Shown piece by piece: positions 1 through 13,266 of a DNA stretch of 64,000 bases. Position numbers and translations under genes: made by a program. The notes beneath the pieces were generated by a model. That model did not search any database. It was not told the origin of the DNA and worked only from the letters and a program-made list of their open reading frames with translations. Location of the stretch: NCBI GenBank assembly GCA_029962745.1, contig CM057151.1, positions 34,428,818 through 34,492,817 on the forward strand. Reading direction: 5' to 3'. The stretch is from Echinometra lucunter (lineage: Eukaryota; Echinodermata; Echinoidea; Camarodonta; Echinometridae). Each line of letters opens with the position of its first letter. Position 1 is the first letter of the stretch.

Positions 1-817
1 AAGATCCATATGAATGGCTTGACATCTTCCTGACAATTATGAGAACAGTTTAACAATTTTTGAAGCGATCCTTTATTCTTTTATTAGAAAAGGTGGCGAC
101 AAAATACCTGAAAACCACCGAAGTGTACATCATGTCTCTGTACCAACTTTAGTATCTATTTTCTCAAGAAGAGGCCAACCACTGAATGGCAAAGTAATAA
201 GCTAGAAATTTTGCACCCTTTCTCTCTTTTGTCGATGTTGGCCTACTTCGTGAAAATTCTGATCTGCACCTTGGAACTATAAGTGTTTAAGATGTATTTT
301 TTGTCAACCAACCTAATAGAGAAGAATGGTGAAAATATCATTTTATCATTTATAACCTTACCAGAACTTGGTATACTGACGTAAATTGCAATACTAGTCC
401 AGTGTTGTTTTCATTATCTACAAATTTACTTAACCATAAATCTATCAACGAACACAGCCTCCTCATTCGTTTGAAAATAATACAGGACTGTGTCACTGTG
501 GATCTACATAAAACACCTCATCCATGGGAAGAGGTGCAGAAATTCTCATATGGATTCCGCTGAATACACTACCGTAGTTTTGTTTGGCGTCAACTTTTAG
601 ACGGATGCCAATGATGATTCTCATGATTTTTGCTCGCTCGCTGCGCTCGCTCGCAATTTCACTAAATATTATGCCTTGTGCTCTGGACTCGAGGATCAAA
701 AAAGTCCTGTATTTCAGTATAAAAAATCTGGTCACCCTGGTGGCAGCGTCCCGAGTGGAACCACTGCTGCTCAGTGCAGCCACAGCGTAGGACCCCAATT
801 AAATCCTCGTAAACTCG
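1..817. other. Intergenic, no gene recognised
   Basis: No open reading frame here looks like a conserved protein. The only structure seen is a GC-rich palindromic patch near 630-655 made of CTCGCTCGC words, a motif that returns in the tandem units at 19003-19260. The last part (about 780-817) may be the degraded upstream portion of the LINE fragment that follows. Confidence 0.5.
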
Positions 818-1120
818 TAAAAGCTTTTGGGGGGATCGAGCATTTGCTCATGCCGGACCAGCCCTGTGGAATTCACTCCCACAGGAGCTGAAGAATGCAA
901 ACTCTTCAACTTCCTTCAAGGGCAACCTTCAATCCCATTTGTTCAAACTAAGCAGGTACTAGGTTTGAAGACAGACATTATCTTTTTCTTTTCTGTGTTG
1001 TAATTTGTTAGGTATTCTTTGTTTATCTGTATTTTTTTTTTTTTTTAAAGCGCCTTGAGCATTTAATCAAAATGGAAAAGACGCTATAGAAATCCTATGT
1101 ATTATTATTATTATTATTAA
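818..1120 (+). mobile_element. LINE (CR1/L2-like) 3' end: RT C-terminus, 3' UTR and (ATT)n tail
   Basis: From 822 to the TAG at 960 one frame reads SFWGDRAFAHAGPALWNSLP and continues with ELKNANSSTSFKGNLQSHLF. This is the pattern (GDRAF, P-LWNSLP, FK--L--HLF) at the extreme C-terminus of CR1/L2-type non-LTR reverse transcriptases. About 110 bp further on comes AGCGCCTTGAGCA...GACGCTATAGAAATCC followed by (ATT)n at 1096-1120, the typical microsatellite tail of this LINE group. The fragment is 5'-truncated with a frame broken just upstream, so it is a dead insertion. The clade is inferred from the C-terminal motif and tail only. Confidence 0.8.
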
Positions 1121-2433
1121 TTCGTAACAGCTACCGAACGCCTCGCTGAGAGAGAATCAGTGAATCCTCGAAAATACACCCTCTTGTTTCTCCCTTATTT
1201 TGGCACCAAAATTCATAAAAATTTCAGATTAGCCTACATCAGAAATGATAATACCCTTCATTTTCATTTTCTCTGAAAATGGATATTTTTTTAAATGCAA
1301 GTATTTTTCAGTTCCAGAGGACCGTGGGAAGAGGTGTTTATTTTTTCGCGACACAACCCTAGGAGAGCATGAATATGCAAGCAATTGACATGTTACTAGA
1401 CTTCAGTGTCCAGGCTAACTTTCTGTGTATTTTCTTGTTTGCGCAATGAGTAGTTTTCTGTCAGTCTGCCTTCAAAAGTCACAATTTTAACATAATACGA
1501 CTGTAAACTGTCACTACTGCGTATGTGCTTTTCCGACTTTTTCCCTGAATAAGCTAAGTCGAGCTCATTACGTCATGCATATCGTTGCACGTTGCGTGTA
1601 TATCGACGACCAGCGCAGCACTGCAGCAGCCCCCAGCAAGCAGCAAGCATTCGCTGTTTATGCGAGGCCAAAATAATTGTATGTATGCGTGTAATTTCCT
1701 TTCAATTTCCTTTCTGTAAAATTATTCATCATCTGTTTACTGTGCCATGCTTTGTTCTATGCTTTCTGAACCATTTATTTTATCTCGAAGAGCACGGGTC
1801 TCGTACGGTTCGCACCACAGATAGTTAAGTTAGCTTCGCACAGTCACACTACGCAGTATGCAGTGTGAAGCCGTGCATGAACCGGAGTACGTGGGACTAC
1901 ACGAGATGAATCTTGAAGGGTTCGTGAATGACATTGCCTTGGATTTTTTCCCAACATAACCGTTCAACAGTAAATTTTGAAAAGATATTCGGAGGGGACT
2001 TTCGATAAACTTTGATTGTTCATATATGCAAGCCTCGATCTTGGGCAATAACGGAAAATATGAAAAATAATGTAACTTTTGCGGACTAAAAAAAAAAGAA
2101 GCATCTCATTTCACTAATTTTTCATATAATAAAACGTGATTCTGCGACAAATAATTATCATGATGCGTTAGAACAACTCTCATTCTTTCATTTGAAGTTT
2201 GATTCATTTCATTTGGTGGTTTCTAAGGCAAGATTTTACAGTTAAGCCAAGACTCCTCCGTAGCGGTTTTACGTAAACAAGTTGTTTTACTTTATGCAAA
2301 TTAGGCAGCACGGAGTGAAAGCTTTCGGGCAGTTAATTGGGGTGCTACGCTCTGGCTGGGCGGAGCTCTCATCTGCCACAGTGCTAGTGAAAACTCCTAC
2401 TAAGGCCTAACTTAGTAACGTTTATATCATTTT
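1121..2433. other. Intergenic, no gene recognised
   Basis: Single-copy-looking AT-rich sequence. Short frames at 1592-1828 (+) and 1830-2048 (-) have no recognisable motif or splice context. I see no repeat boundaries in this stretch. Confidence 0.4.
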
Positions 2434-3277
2434 ATGCCTCCGCCCACCGTAGGTGGTTGCCGGAGGCATTATGTTTTTGGGTCATCCGTCCGTCTGTCCC
2501 GTTTTCGTTCTCGCGATAACTTAAGAACCGTTTGACGGATCAACTTCAAACTTTCCTCGTGTATGCGTATGGGAGGGACAATGATCTGATTAGATTTTGG
2601 AGTGTAAAGGTCAAAGGTCAAGGTCATAGAGGTAATAATACACATAAAAATGGCTCGTTCTCGTGATAACTTAAGAACCATTTGACAGATTGGCTTCAAA
2701 CTTGGCTCATGTATGCACATTGAAGGGACAATGATCTGATTAGATTTTGGGGTCACAAGGTCAAAGGTCAAAGGTCATAGAGGTCATTATGTACCTAGAA
2801 ATGGTTCTTGCGATAACTCAACAACCATTTGATGGATCAACTTCACACTTGATTCATGTATGCATATGGGAAGGACAATGATCTAATTAGATTTTGGAGT
2901 CTCAAGGTCAAAGGTCATAGAGTTCATTATGTACATAGAAATGGTCCATTCTCGCGATAACAACCATTTGACGGAGCAGCTTCATACTTGGCACATGTAT
3001 GCATATGGGAGGGACAATGATGTGATTAGATTTTTGGGTCTCAAGGTTAAAGTTCAAAGGTCATAGAGGTCATTATATACATGAAAATTGCTTGTTCTTG
3101 TGATAACAACTCTGTGACGGTTCATCTCCAAACTTGGCTCATGTATGCATATTGAAGTCTTATAATTGTCTCATTAGATTTGGGGGTCACGAGGTCAAAG
3201 ATGTCATTTTATACATGAAAATAAAAAAATCAACATAAATGTGCCATATATTTCCAATCTGGCAATTGCGGAGGCAT
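2434..3277. repeat. TIR-bounded element with AGGTCA tandem array (GCCTCCG family)
   Basis: It starts ATGCCTCCGCCCACC and ends GCGGAGGCAT (3268-3277), giving a short terminal inverted repeat ATGCCTCCG/CGGAGGCAT. The body is about five to six diverged units of roughly 110-140 bp, each with TCTCGCGATAACTTAAGAAC, CTTCAAACTTGGCTCATGTA, GACAATGATCTGATTAGATT and one or two AAGGTCAAAGGTCA blocks. A single inverted unit of this family sits at about 31905-32080, and its duplicate at about 47655-47820. It has no coding capacity; it is probably a nonautonomous DNA element carrying a satellite-like core. Confidence 0.7.
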
Positions 3278-3319
3278 GAATTTCGACCGCGTGTGGTCAT
3301 GGATTCATCTAGTTCTTAA

Positions 3320-3662
3320 GTATGGTCGGGGGTCCTAAAGCTACGCGAGTCCTAAAGCTACGCACCATACAAATCACACAGACGCGCAATACACACAGTC
3401 AATTTCAATATCAAGATTTGCATTCATTTATTGCATGTGTGTAGTTTAGGACCCCTTCATTTTTCAGAACAAAATTTGACACCGGCGTTGATGTCGACTT
3501 GGAAATATGCATTGCTGACATTCACCCGGTGTAATTTTCTCCACAATCAACTTTGGCATATATGTAGAATCAAGATATAGAAATGGAATTAGCACAAGCC
3601 AATTATTTCTGTGACTTTTAGCCACTGAAAACAAAGTGCGTAGCTTTAGGTCCCCCCATCAT
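3320..3662. mobile_element. MITE with about 24-bp TIR, TA flanks
   Basis: The left end TATGGTCGGGGGTCCTAAAG and the right end (read in reverse) TATGATGGGGGGACCTAAAG match, and both continue into CTACGC. The element is about 340 bp and AT-rich, with no open frame. Both ends are flanked by TA, which would fit a Tc1/mariner-type TA duplication. The left end carries a second tandem copy of the CCTAAAGCTACGC motif. Confidence 0.65.
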
Positions 3663-4317
3663 AAATAAGATTTTGATAAAATATATGTACAATGCTACTA
3701 TCTTAAATATGCTGTTCGGAAATCATATTCATCTCCAATGTGTTCAGAATCCATCAAATTTCCCTTTTTGCATGCCAATTTGAAGCCATTCCGGCGATCG
3801 CCCTTCCGCATAGCAGGAACAAAAACATGAACTTGTGCATGCGCATTTGTAAACTAACAACGGCCTGTGGAAAAGATTCATCATAGATCTGGGAAAATAT
3901 AGCCTCATTTTCATCATCCTCTTCAAAAATTGTAACAAACATCATCCGGACACAGTTGTTAGTTATCTGAAATTCCTTCATACTGATTTGATATGAAAAT
4001 AATTCACCATGGAGAGCTGGAGAGCTTGGAACATGTCGGCACCTAACCTTTCCTACGACGAAGTGCGCAGCCCGAACGCATACTGCCGCAGTAAACATTA
4101 GGCCTACTAGTCTAACTAGTAGTAGTACTAACAAACAAAAAAACACAAAAAACATACAAATAAGAAAATTTTGGAAAAATATTTGATTAGGAATATGTAA
4201 TTTTATACGAAATAAAAGAAAAATTTATGGCAAAAATAGGCATTTCTGAATAATTACCATTTTACCAAATAAAACCAAATAACAACAACAACATAGCCTA
4301 GATCTAGTAGATCTATA

Positions 4318-4482
4318 CAAATATATACGGCTGTGAAAGGGTCTGGTTGGAAACTATGGTACCCGAAGTAACACGAATGCGACTATATTCCTGAGGGGCA
4401 CAGCCCCAAAGGAAAATAGTCACATTCGCGTTACTGAGCGCACCATAGTTTAACCAGACCCTCTCAGGGCCGTATATATTTG
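4318..4482. repeat. Long hairpin, about 80-bp arms
   Basis: The left arm CAAATATATACGGC...GGGTCTGGTT..AAACTATGGT pairs with the right arm ACCATAGTTTAACCAGACCC...GCCGTATATATTTG. The loop is near GGGGCACAGCCCC. It is immediately followed by a second hairpin at 4546-4712. It is MITE-like; no target duplication was identified. Confidence 0.75.
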
Positions 4483-4545
4483 GTTTATATCCTTCATCTT
4501 TAGTAAAAGAGTAGAATCTCGGCACTTTAAAATCAGAGATTCTAC

Positions 4546-4712
4546 ATCTAGATTCTAGGGTGCTAATGCACTTTCGTATGGATCCATATCTGATGACTGA
4601 CAGAATAAAGCGCTGCTGGTGCATGCACAGCATGCACGGTGGTGTGTGTGCGACTGTGTGCTTTATTCCGTCAGGCTTGGATACGAAAGTGCATTAGCGC
4701 CGATTCTAGATC
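4546..4712. repeat. Second adjacent hairpin
   Basis: ATCTAGATTCTAGGGTGCTA followed by ATGCACTTTCGTAT is mirrored by ATACGAAAGTGCATTAGCGC followed by CGATTCTAGATC. An inner pair (CAGAATAAAGC / GCTTTATTCCGTC) flanks a loop with TGCATGCACAGCATGCAC. It lies only 64 bp from the previous hairpin, which suggests one compound element. Confidence 0.65.
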
Positions 4713-5639
4713 TATAATACTAGTGCTATTGCAGTATTTGCATTGTGCGCGATCTAAATTTAACAAAATGATGACATCATCAGCACCCTTTGGTACCTAA
4801 AACAATAGACAAGCGCAAATTAAGGTCGTCACAATCTAGTGCGCACTTTGGTGCGAAGTCATACGCCATATATAGTATCCGTGAATAGTAGTACTATTAA
4901 TGGCTCGTGATGTCAAATGTTACCCTCCATGGCAAATTTGCTCATTTGCATGAAGCTGGTGGGAATTGTATTTCATCACATGATGCGCATTGGACCAATC
5001 ACTTTCAGAGATTCTTATCATGACGGATGTAATTAGTATTAGATCTACTAGTTAGTAACAGTAACACAGCACTGTACAAGCCAGCATTCAAACTTGTTAC
5101 GAACTCATGACAAAAAGTGTGATTACATCTCGTACATGATGTAGCACTAGGGTATCATCATTGAAAGTTACATCTTAAAATCAAATGATTATTTTTCTTT
5201 TGCTAGTACCGTACTAGTACTTAAAGTACATTTTAAATCTTAAAAGGTGACTTTTTTCTAAATTCCAACTCTTTATTTATTTATTCTTTTCAATACCTTC
5301 CAGTTTGCATTTACATAGATCAGAATCATATACACATGTATTGCCCAGCCATATATCCATATATCAGTTCACTTTTATTCGGTCTGGTGTCAATTTGCTA
5401 TATCTTGCTCTGCAAAACAGAATAACTTTGCTTATTTCATTCAACTTTTCATATTACAACTCTTGTTCAATATTCTAGGGATAGATTTTGTACATAGCAT
5501 TTTTTAATCAAATTTTAAATCAATTTTTAATAATCAATCTTAATTTATCTATTATTTATTGAACATGACTTTCTTCATTATGTGCAATATTCTATGTATG
5601 AAATTTTTATCCTGTATGTCTTGGGAGTAGCAGGTGTGG
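4713..5639. other. Intergenic, no gene recognised
   Basis: AT-rich sequence without a supported gene or clear repeat boundary. Confidence 0.4.
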
Positions 5640-5794
5640 GGGCACATGCCTCCGGGCAACAGTGACGTACTTCACTTTTGTGCACCCTAACCCACTTGTT
5701 GCTCCCTGATCTTTCTTACATGTTCTTTCATTCTCATTATGTATTTGCTGCTATTGATGTACTGTACCTGTGCTTTTTTTTAACTGGTCAAATA

Positions 5795-5859
<65 letters not shown>
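5640..5859 (+). mobile_element. Probable LINE 3' remnant ending in (AAT)n
   Basis: A short non-coding stretch ends in a pure AAT trinucleotide run at about 5791-5859, the same arrangement as the (ATT)n LINE tail at 1120. No RT-coding part remains, so the retroelement origin is an inference; it could be a plain microsatellite. Confidence 0.4.
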
Positions 5860-5863
<4 letters not shown>

Positions 5864-6972
5864 TTTACTTTGACAACTTACAACTTACCAAAAATGATTT
5901 AAGTTCATGTGCACTCGGAAATTCTAGCCTAGGCCTGGCCTAGAGAGGCGTTCCATGGTGTTATATTCCAGAGATGCCAAAGTCAAAGACCAGCAATGCG
6001 TGAGATTTTAGGCAGGGAATCATGAGATCGTCAGGCGTTGTGTATAATATCTATGGGGATAGGCTGTAATGTAGATCTAGGCATGAGAAAGAGATTTTGG
6101 GGGATGAGCAAGAGCCCCCAATGCGGGAGTCTCACACCTAATGCGGGAGTCTCACACCTAATGCGTGAGACTTGACATGTCTGATATTCTGACATCTCAT
6201 GGAATGCCAAAACGGCCTGCATTTGCCCCTGTACCGAGGCTTGTAAACTAATAAATATTATGCTCCCAAATCACTTTTTCATGCCTGGTTCATGTACGTC
6301 TGTGGATAAAAGATACCTTTCCAGACTTGTGTTCAGTCATGCATGAAAACATGTACTAAAGGGCATAAAACTGTCCATATATGCTTGCATCCGGCAAAAA
6401 CGTGAATGGAAATAACAATTTACTTCTGTGTCAGAGCACAGAGCAATTATATTTCTTTTAGCGGAATTTTTATATGGTCATTATTCGTCTTAATTCCATG
6501 CCCACTTAACCGTGCAATATTGAATACCATGTTGAAAAGTCATTAACACCTCTTCGAACATGTTTCTAGAGAAATTTATTTCAAAATTCTACTGAAAATC
6601 CTGCAAATACAGGTTGTTTTTTTCATGTGTGTGCTCAGTCAACCGTGAAATAATGAGTATAAGTCACACAAGATGTATGGAAGTAACCATAAAACACAAC
6701 ACATACCCTGAAGCAACACAAATCCAGAATTTATTCAAGCATCAGTAAACTAAAGTTACATTATGAACCTTGTGAACTTTCAAAAGTGGCCTTTTTGTCT
6801 TCTGACTGTGCTCACTGAAGCATGACCTGACGACTCTCCATAATTTCTACACAAAGGGTTGCTAGGAAGTTTAGCTACATACACGTAGACATATGACTAG
6901 ATTCTTCCAACTCCTCCTAGTTAAAAAATAATTACAGTTGGTTTTGGGGGGACTTACTTTTCGTGCACAGTC
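5860..6972. other. Intergenic; short 20-bp tandem repeat at about 6117-6170
   Basis: AATGCGGGAGTCTCACACCT is repeated twice, with a third degenerate copy (AATGCGTGAGACT). A related AATGCGTGAGATT occurs at about 5995. No gene recognised. Confidence 0.45.
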
Positions 6973-7405
6973 TATATATGCGAATTGGTTTCCGCACGAT
7001 AACTTCAAAAATATTGGATAGATTTGAATAATTTGTGGTGTGTAGGTAGATGACACTAAAGTACAGGTCTGGTTCAAATATCGAGTCCGCAGGTCCAAAG
7101 GTCAAAGGTCAGGGCTCATATATGCGAATTGGTTTCCGTGTGATAACTTAAAAAATATTGGACAGATTTTAGTAATTTTGCTGTGTAGGTAGATAACACT
7201 AAAATACAGGTCAAGTTCATATTTGGAGTCTGCATGTCAAAGGTCACAGCTCCTATATGCAAAATATGCGAATTGGTTCCCACATGATAACTTCAAAAAT
7301 ATTGAATGGATTGTAATAACTTTGGTGTGTAGGTAGATGACACTACAATTCAGATCAAGTTCAGTTATGGAGTCTGCAGGTCAAAGGTCACAATTCATTA
7401 TATAT
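6973..7405. repeat. Three-unit tandem array, about 140 bp, with AGGTCA sites
   Basis: Three units begin TATGCGAATTGGTTTCC or a close variant (6977, 7123, 7266), run through GATAACTTCAAAAATATTGGA and TGTGTAGGTAGATGACACTA, and end with CAAAGGTCAAAGGTCA or a degraded form. Unrelated in unit sequence to the arrays at 2434 and 10262 but sharing the same terminal half-site block. Confidence 0.75.
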
Positions 7406-10261
7406 GTCAATCAGTCAAAAATGTAACTAAGATATGCCTACTGATCACGTTAACCCATTCGCGACAATGGGTCCACGTTTTGTGGTTTGCCGTGTTTACA
7501 AGAAAACTAGAAAGTTTGGTGACCCCAAACTTCGCCTGCCGATGCAGAAAAATTTTGGCCAATCAGAGCACTCGTTACTTCGTCTCAGGACCAACCCATT
7601 TTAGACTTATGAATTTTAGAAGACCCTTTATTGGACATTTCATCTCAAAACCGTACGAGCCTGCGATGAATATTTATATATGCTTGTCTCGCGCCAATAC
7701 TGCCTAGTAACAAGGGCATTCGCGCGCTTGGGCAATATCGATATAGCGGCTATCGATAGCAACACGTAACTTGTAAACCTGTCTTCGTACTTAGAATCCG
7801 CCTATCTCAGCTCGCCAATTTCCCATCTATTTTATCTCTTTATATTTTTCTGTTCGCTTCTTCCTGTATATTTTCCCATTATTTGGAAAGGTTTTGTGAT
7901 ATATTTTATTCTTGTGGACGCGTAATTCGTGATTGTAATTAATTTTGGTGAGAATCTGGTAAGTTATGTTGACTTCAGTGAATCATTCGCACAGCGGTTG
8001 TTCGTGTAGTATACGTATGGCGTGTGACTGCCTGTGTGGTGTACGTATAAGTGCGAGTGCAGTGATTTTGTAGACGTTGCGTTCGTTTCAGCCCTGTCAT
8101 TTGAGCTTTGAATTTATGCATTCCTCAATTTTTGGTGTGTGTATTCGAGTGAATATAGCCGTGGTTGTTAATTTTTTACGGATATCTATGTGGATTTGCT
8201 TGTTTTGATTGATTTTATTTGACTTTTATAGGCTCTCCTATCTGATTCTAATTCCCGAGCGCATGCTTTTGTTGTCATGCGTGTGTGCGATTGCGTATTG
8301 TTGATGTGACTGAGTGATCAACCTCATACCTCTCCTTCAGTCACCTGTGATTATTTTGATGAAGCATTGAAGTTGAGTTTGGTTAGAATATAATGGTCCG
8401 ATCACTCCGATCTTTTTTTTTTTTTTTTTTACACTAAATTGAATGAAATAATTTTAGTGCTGTGCCAAGTGGCAGGTACTAACTCTTTCTTTTCTTTCTT
8501 TTGCCTTTTTTTCTGAAAGACTTAGATCTATGCCCTCTTGGGCTTGCCTTGGCCCCGATGTAAAAAATAAAAATATCCATGTAAAGGAAGGACATGAATA
8601 CATTTACTAACACTGAAAACAATAAATACAAATTACTAACAATTCCCCCTAAAATAATTTAGGGGGTGGAGGGGTGTATTTTTTGGGAAGGGTTGTTTGA
8701 AAAAGTAAATATAATTGTGTACAGTAACATGGCAGTCGAGAATTCAAAGTGAAAAGGCATAGTTTCTGAATCCACCTGAAAATGAAAATCAAAATTAAAA
8801 CATTTGATAGATAAAATTTGAAAAAAAGAAATGATAACAGTATTTTTCTCAAGGGTGGCATTTTTATTTCCAAGTTCAAATTTATTTGCAAAAAATGGAT
8901 CTGGTAAAATGCGTAAAGAGGACATGTGCTTCCTAGGACCCCCCCCCCCCCCCCCCGAAAGGCTCTTGCGATTAGATTGATTTGACAAACCTACAAACAA
9001 AACACTGTTTACTTGAATTTATACACAACAGGGGAAGCTATTTGTCCTGAAATCTAATATTGTGAATTATAGATATAAATGTAAAACCTAAATAAAAAAA
9101 TCCAGGGGATAAAAGCAAATCCCTTGGCAGAAACTACGAACTCATTTACTTTATGGGTACTATACAAGCAAAAATAACATTTGAATGTTCATCAACATAA
9201 AGGGAAATGATACTCGAACTCATAGCCATAATTCCCACCAGTGTTATTGCATGAAGCTCCTTTGATCATTGTTTACATTTTCGAAGAGACGGAGAGAGAG
9301 CTAGCTGGGTGCAGCGCAGGTGTCCTTCAGTCATGAACTGGACTACATTCCTGGCCTGGTCACTAGGCAACGTCGTCTAGTATTTTACCAGACCTTGATA
9401 AAGCTATATTTATTTTGTTATGTTCTTTCACGTAAAATGACCTCATCAGACATAGATAAAAAAATCAATAATTGTAATTTCTTTGTATGTGAGCCCATTA
9501 TAATCCACTTTGCTTCGTTCAATTTGGTAATCGAAGAACTATTTCCATAATTATTCAAATTCATGACTGAATGACGAAGCTATGGTATGCAGTGCTAGTG
9601 CAAGGAGAGATGATGACTCATCGAGCATGCAAGCCTTTCCCATGCTAGGCCTGGCTATCGCGATAGCACAGGACTTTCGCTTCCGCGTACATAACCATTT
9701 TGGGACAGGGTGAATGATAAATCTGAAACAAAATCGCAGACTTATAAAACATCCAGCGAGGCCATTTTCGGAAGAAAAAAAAAAAAAATCAGATTCTGCA
9801 TACAAGCAAAAGGCATTAGATCATTCATTTTATGAGTTTGACTGACCAGATCCGTTACTTCTTTGTTGTTACTTTTTAGTTCCCCCTACACAGAGTAGAC
9901 TAACCCCCAAAAATCACACCACGTCGGCATGACTGACTATTGTGGAAAATGCCATTTCTCAATAGGGGTGCATAATTACGGATGACAGATAAACGAACTA
10001 AATGAGATATTTCTAAATGTAAGAAAAAAAAATTAAATACGATTTCCACACCACAGAAGATAAAAATTTCCAAACAGTTACTTTTACTGAACATTTAGTT
10101 TCAAATGAACGATGGAAATCACACTCATTCAGTTTGGGAACAGTCCTGTAAAATTGCATGTCCCCCGTGGGTGAGTATCGTGTCCCTAGACTTATGAATG
10201 AGATTGGGCTGGCTTGTTGCCAAAAAAAGTTGCCGTCTTGAAGAGTGGCCCTCGTAATCCA
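7406..10261. other. Intergenic, no gene recognised
   Basis: Contains a poly-T run (about 8411-8430), a poly-C run (8940-8956) and a loose inverted pair TTCAGTCATGAA (about 9325) / TTCATGACTGAA (about 9561) that may delimit a 250-bp MITE. Small frames at 8649-9000 (-) and 9551-9805 (-) show no domain. Confidence 0.4.
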
Positions 10262-12000
10262 TTTTTGTCTCGCCCACCGGAGGTGAAGGCGAGACTAAGG
10301 GATCCAAATGTCGTCCGTCCGTCGTCCGTCCGTCGTCCGTCCGTCGTCCGTCCGTCGTCCGTCCGTCGTCCGTCCGTCGTCCGTCCGTCGTCCGTCCGTC
10401 GTCCGTCCGTCGTCCGTCCGTCCGTCCGTCCGTCCGTCCGTCACAAACGTTATGAAAGATAACTTGGCAACCGTGACTCACTTTTCAACCAAACTTGGGT
10501 TGTAGATGCACTAAGGGGACCTGCATGTTATGGTCCAGTCAGAGGTCACATGGTAAGGTCAAAGGTCATTTCAGGTCAAACGTTAAAGTTTACGTGCAAG
10601 ACTCTCTTATGACACAAAACTCTGCAACCGTGACTCACTTTTCAACCAAACTTGGGTTGTAGATGCCCTAAGCGGACCTGCATGTTATGCTCTAGTCAGA
10701 GGTCACATGGTAAGGTCAAAGGTCATTTTAGGTCAAACGTTAAAATTTACGTGCAAGACTCTCTTATGACACAAAACTCTGCAACTGTGTGACACTGTTC
10801 AATCAAACTTGGGTTGTAGATGCACTAAGGGGACCTGCATCTTATTGTCCAGTCAGAGGTCACATGGTAAGGTCAAAGGTCATTTCAGGTCAAATGTTAA
10901 AGTTGACGTGCAAGACTCTCTTATCACACATAACTTTGCAACCGTGACTCACTTTTCAACCAAACTTGGGTTGTAGATGCACTGAGGGGACCTGCATGTT
11001 ATGGTCCAGTCAGAGGTCACATGGTAAGGTCAAAGGTCATTTCAGGTCAAACGTTGAAGTTTACGTGCAAGACTCTCTTATGACTCAAAACTCTGCAACC
11101 GTGTGACACTTATCTATCAAACTTGGGTTGTCGATGCACTAAGGGGACCTGCATGTTATGGTCCAGTCATAGGTCACATGGTAAGGTCAAAGGTCATTTC
11201 AGGTCAAACATTAAAGTTTACGTGCAAGACTCTCTTATGACACAAAACTCTGCAACCGTGTGACACTTATCTATCAAACTTGGGTTGTAGATGCACTAAG
11301 GGGACCTGCATGTTATGGTCCAGTCAGAGGTCACATGGTCAGGTCAAAGGTCATTACAGGTCAAACGTTGAACGGTTAAAGTTTACGTGCAAGACTCTCT
11401 TATGACACAAAACTTTGCAACCGTGTCACACTTTTGAGTCAAACTTGGGTTGCAGATCACTAAGGGGAAGTGCATGTTATCATTCTGTTGGACTTCACAT
11501 GATAAGGTGAAAGGGTTCTTGGGGGACCTTCATGTTATAGTGGTATCAGAGGTCACATGGTAAGGTCAAAGGTCATTTTATATCAAACGTGAAAGTTTAC
11601 TTGCAAGACTCTCTTATGATAAGTAACTTTGCAACGTCTGCTCCCTTTTTAACTAAACTTGGGTCATGGATGCACTTGGGAGACCTTCATGTTATAGTGG
11701 CATCGGATGTCACGTGGTAAGGTCAAAGGTTATTTTATTTCAAACATTACAGTTTACATGCACGACTCTCTTATGACACATAACTTGACAACTGATGGTC
11801 AAATGGCAACCAAACTTGGGTCATAGATGCACTAGGGGTAACATCATGTTGTGGTGCTGTCGGAGTTCACATGGTGAGGTCAAAGGTCATTTGAGGTCAA
11901 ACATTAAAGTTTACCTGCAAGACTTTGCGATATCAAACTTGGTTAGGGATGTACTTGGGGAAACCTTCGTGTTATTTAGTCACGGGTGGGCGAGACACAA
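10262..12000. mobile_element. 1.7-kb TIR element with minisatellite and 157-bp tandem array, copy A
   Basis: The ends are TTTTTGTCTCGCCCACC and GGGTGGGCGAGACACAA, an inverted pair. After the left end comes an internal repeat of the terminus (GGTGAAGGCGAGAC), then an 11-bp minisatellite (10311-10441). About ten units of roughly 157 bp follow, each with CAACCAAACTTGGGTTGTAG, GGGGACCTGCATGTTATGG, GGTCACATGGTAAGGTCAAA and CGTGCAAGACTCTCTTATGA. The last units are shorter and more diverged. No transposase frame exists, so it is nonautonomous. Copy B lies at 26233-27782. Confidence 0.8.
10311..10441. repeat. GTCCGTCGTCC minisatellite, copy A
   Basis: About 11 tandem repeats of the 11-mer GTCGTCCGTCC, ending in plain GTCC tetramers. 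It is open in several frames (RRPSVVRPSS-type peptides), which explains the apparent low-complexity ORFs. Copy B (26281-26375) has fewer repeats. Confidence 0.9.
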
Positions 12001-13198
12001 TCTTGCTATTGGCTTGTTAGAAAATCATTGTCGCGAATCCGTGTCCTGTGGACACAGCACATTTCTAGTTATCTGAATTTTTGAATTTCAACAAATCGAA
12101 AGGTCAGTATTAAGACAAATGATTTTGGTTGATTTTATTTTATTTGTTTCTTTGTTTGTTTTTGTCTCGCCTGCGTAGCGGAGCGAGACATAGGTATCAC
12201 TATTTCCGGTGTCGGCGTCGGCGTCGTCGTCAACAATTGTGTTGTACACCCAATAACTTTCTATAGCTTTAAGGTGGGATCACCAAATTCATACCAGAGG
12301 TCCATCTGTTGAAGGCGCAGGTCAAGTTCGAATATGAGTCGAATTTGAATAAGGTCAAAGGTCAAAGGTCAATGAACTTTCCATGACTGGCACTGTGCTA
12401 TATTGTACACACAATAACTTTTTATACCTTCGAGGTAGGATTGCCAAATTCATACAAGAGGTCCATCTCTTGAAGGTGCAGGTCAAGTTCGAATGTGAGT
12501 TGAATTTGATTAAGGTCAAAGGTCAAAGGTCAATGAACTTTCCATGACTGGCACTGTGTTGTACACACAATAACTTTCTATAGCTTCGAGGTGGGATCAC
12601 CAAATTTATACCAGAGGTACATCTCTTGAAGGCACAGATCAAGTTTGAGTATGAGTTGAATTTGAATAAGGTCAGAGGTCAAAGGTCAATGAACTTTCCA
12701 TGACTGGCACTGTGCTATGTTGTACACACAATAACTTTCTATACCTTCGAGGTAGGATTGCCAAATTCATATGAGAGGTCCATCTCTTGAAGGTGCAGGT
12801 CAGGTTCGAATGTGAGTTGAATTTGATTAAGGTCAAAGGTCAAAGGTCAATGAACTTTTCATAACTGGCACTGTGCTATGTTGTACACCTAATAACTTTC
12901 TATAGCTTTGACGTGGAATCACCAAATTCATACCAGAGGTCCATCTCTTGAAGGTGCAGGTCAAGTTTGAATGTGAATTGAATTTGATTAAGGTTAAAGG
13001 TCAATGAACTTTCCATGACTGGCACTGTGCTATGATTTACACCACTTTGTTCCTGTAATGACATGAACTTTATAATTTGATACTTTTTAACACTAACATT
13101 TTACTTCAGTTCAACAGAGTTCATTCTACAGTTTACTGTATAATAGCAGTGAACTCACTACTCTCTATACCTGAACCAGATTTTGTATTTTACTTGTT

Positions 13199-13218
13199 AC
13201 TGTTTTTCATATATTTGT

Positions 13219-13265
<47 letters not shown>
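13199..13265. repeat. (TTTA)n microsatellite
   Basis: About 15 TTTA tetranucleotides, just before the 105-bp duplication. Confidence 0.9.

Positions 13266-13266
<1 letters not shown>

Noticed and set aside
10214..10505. RRPSVVRPSS-repeat proteins on both strands
   Set aside because: These are translations of the 11-bp minisatellite inside a transposon.
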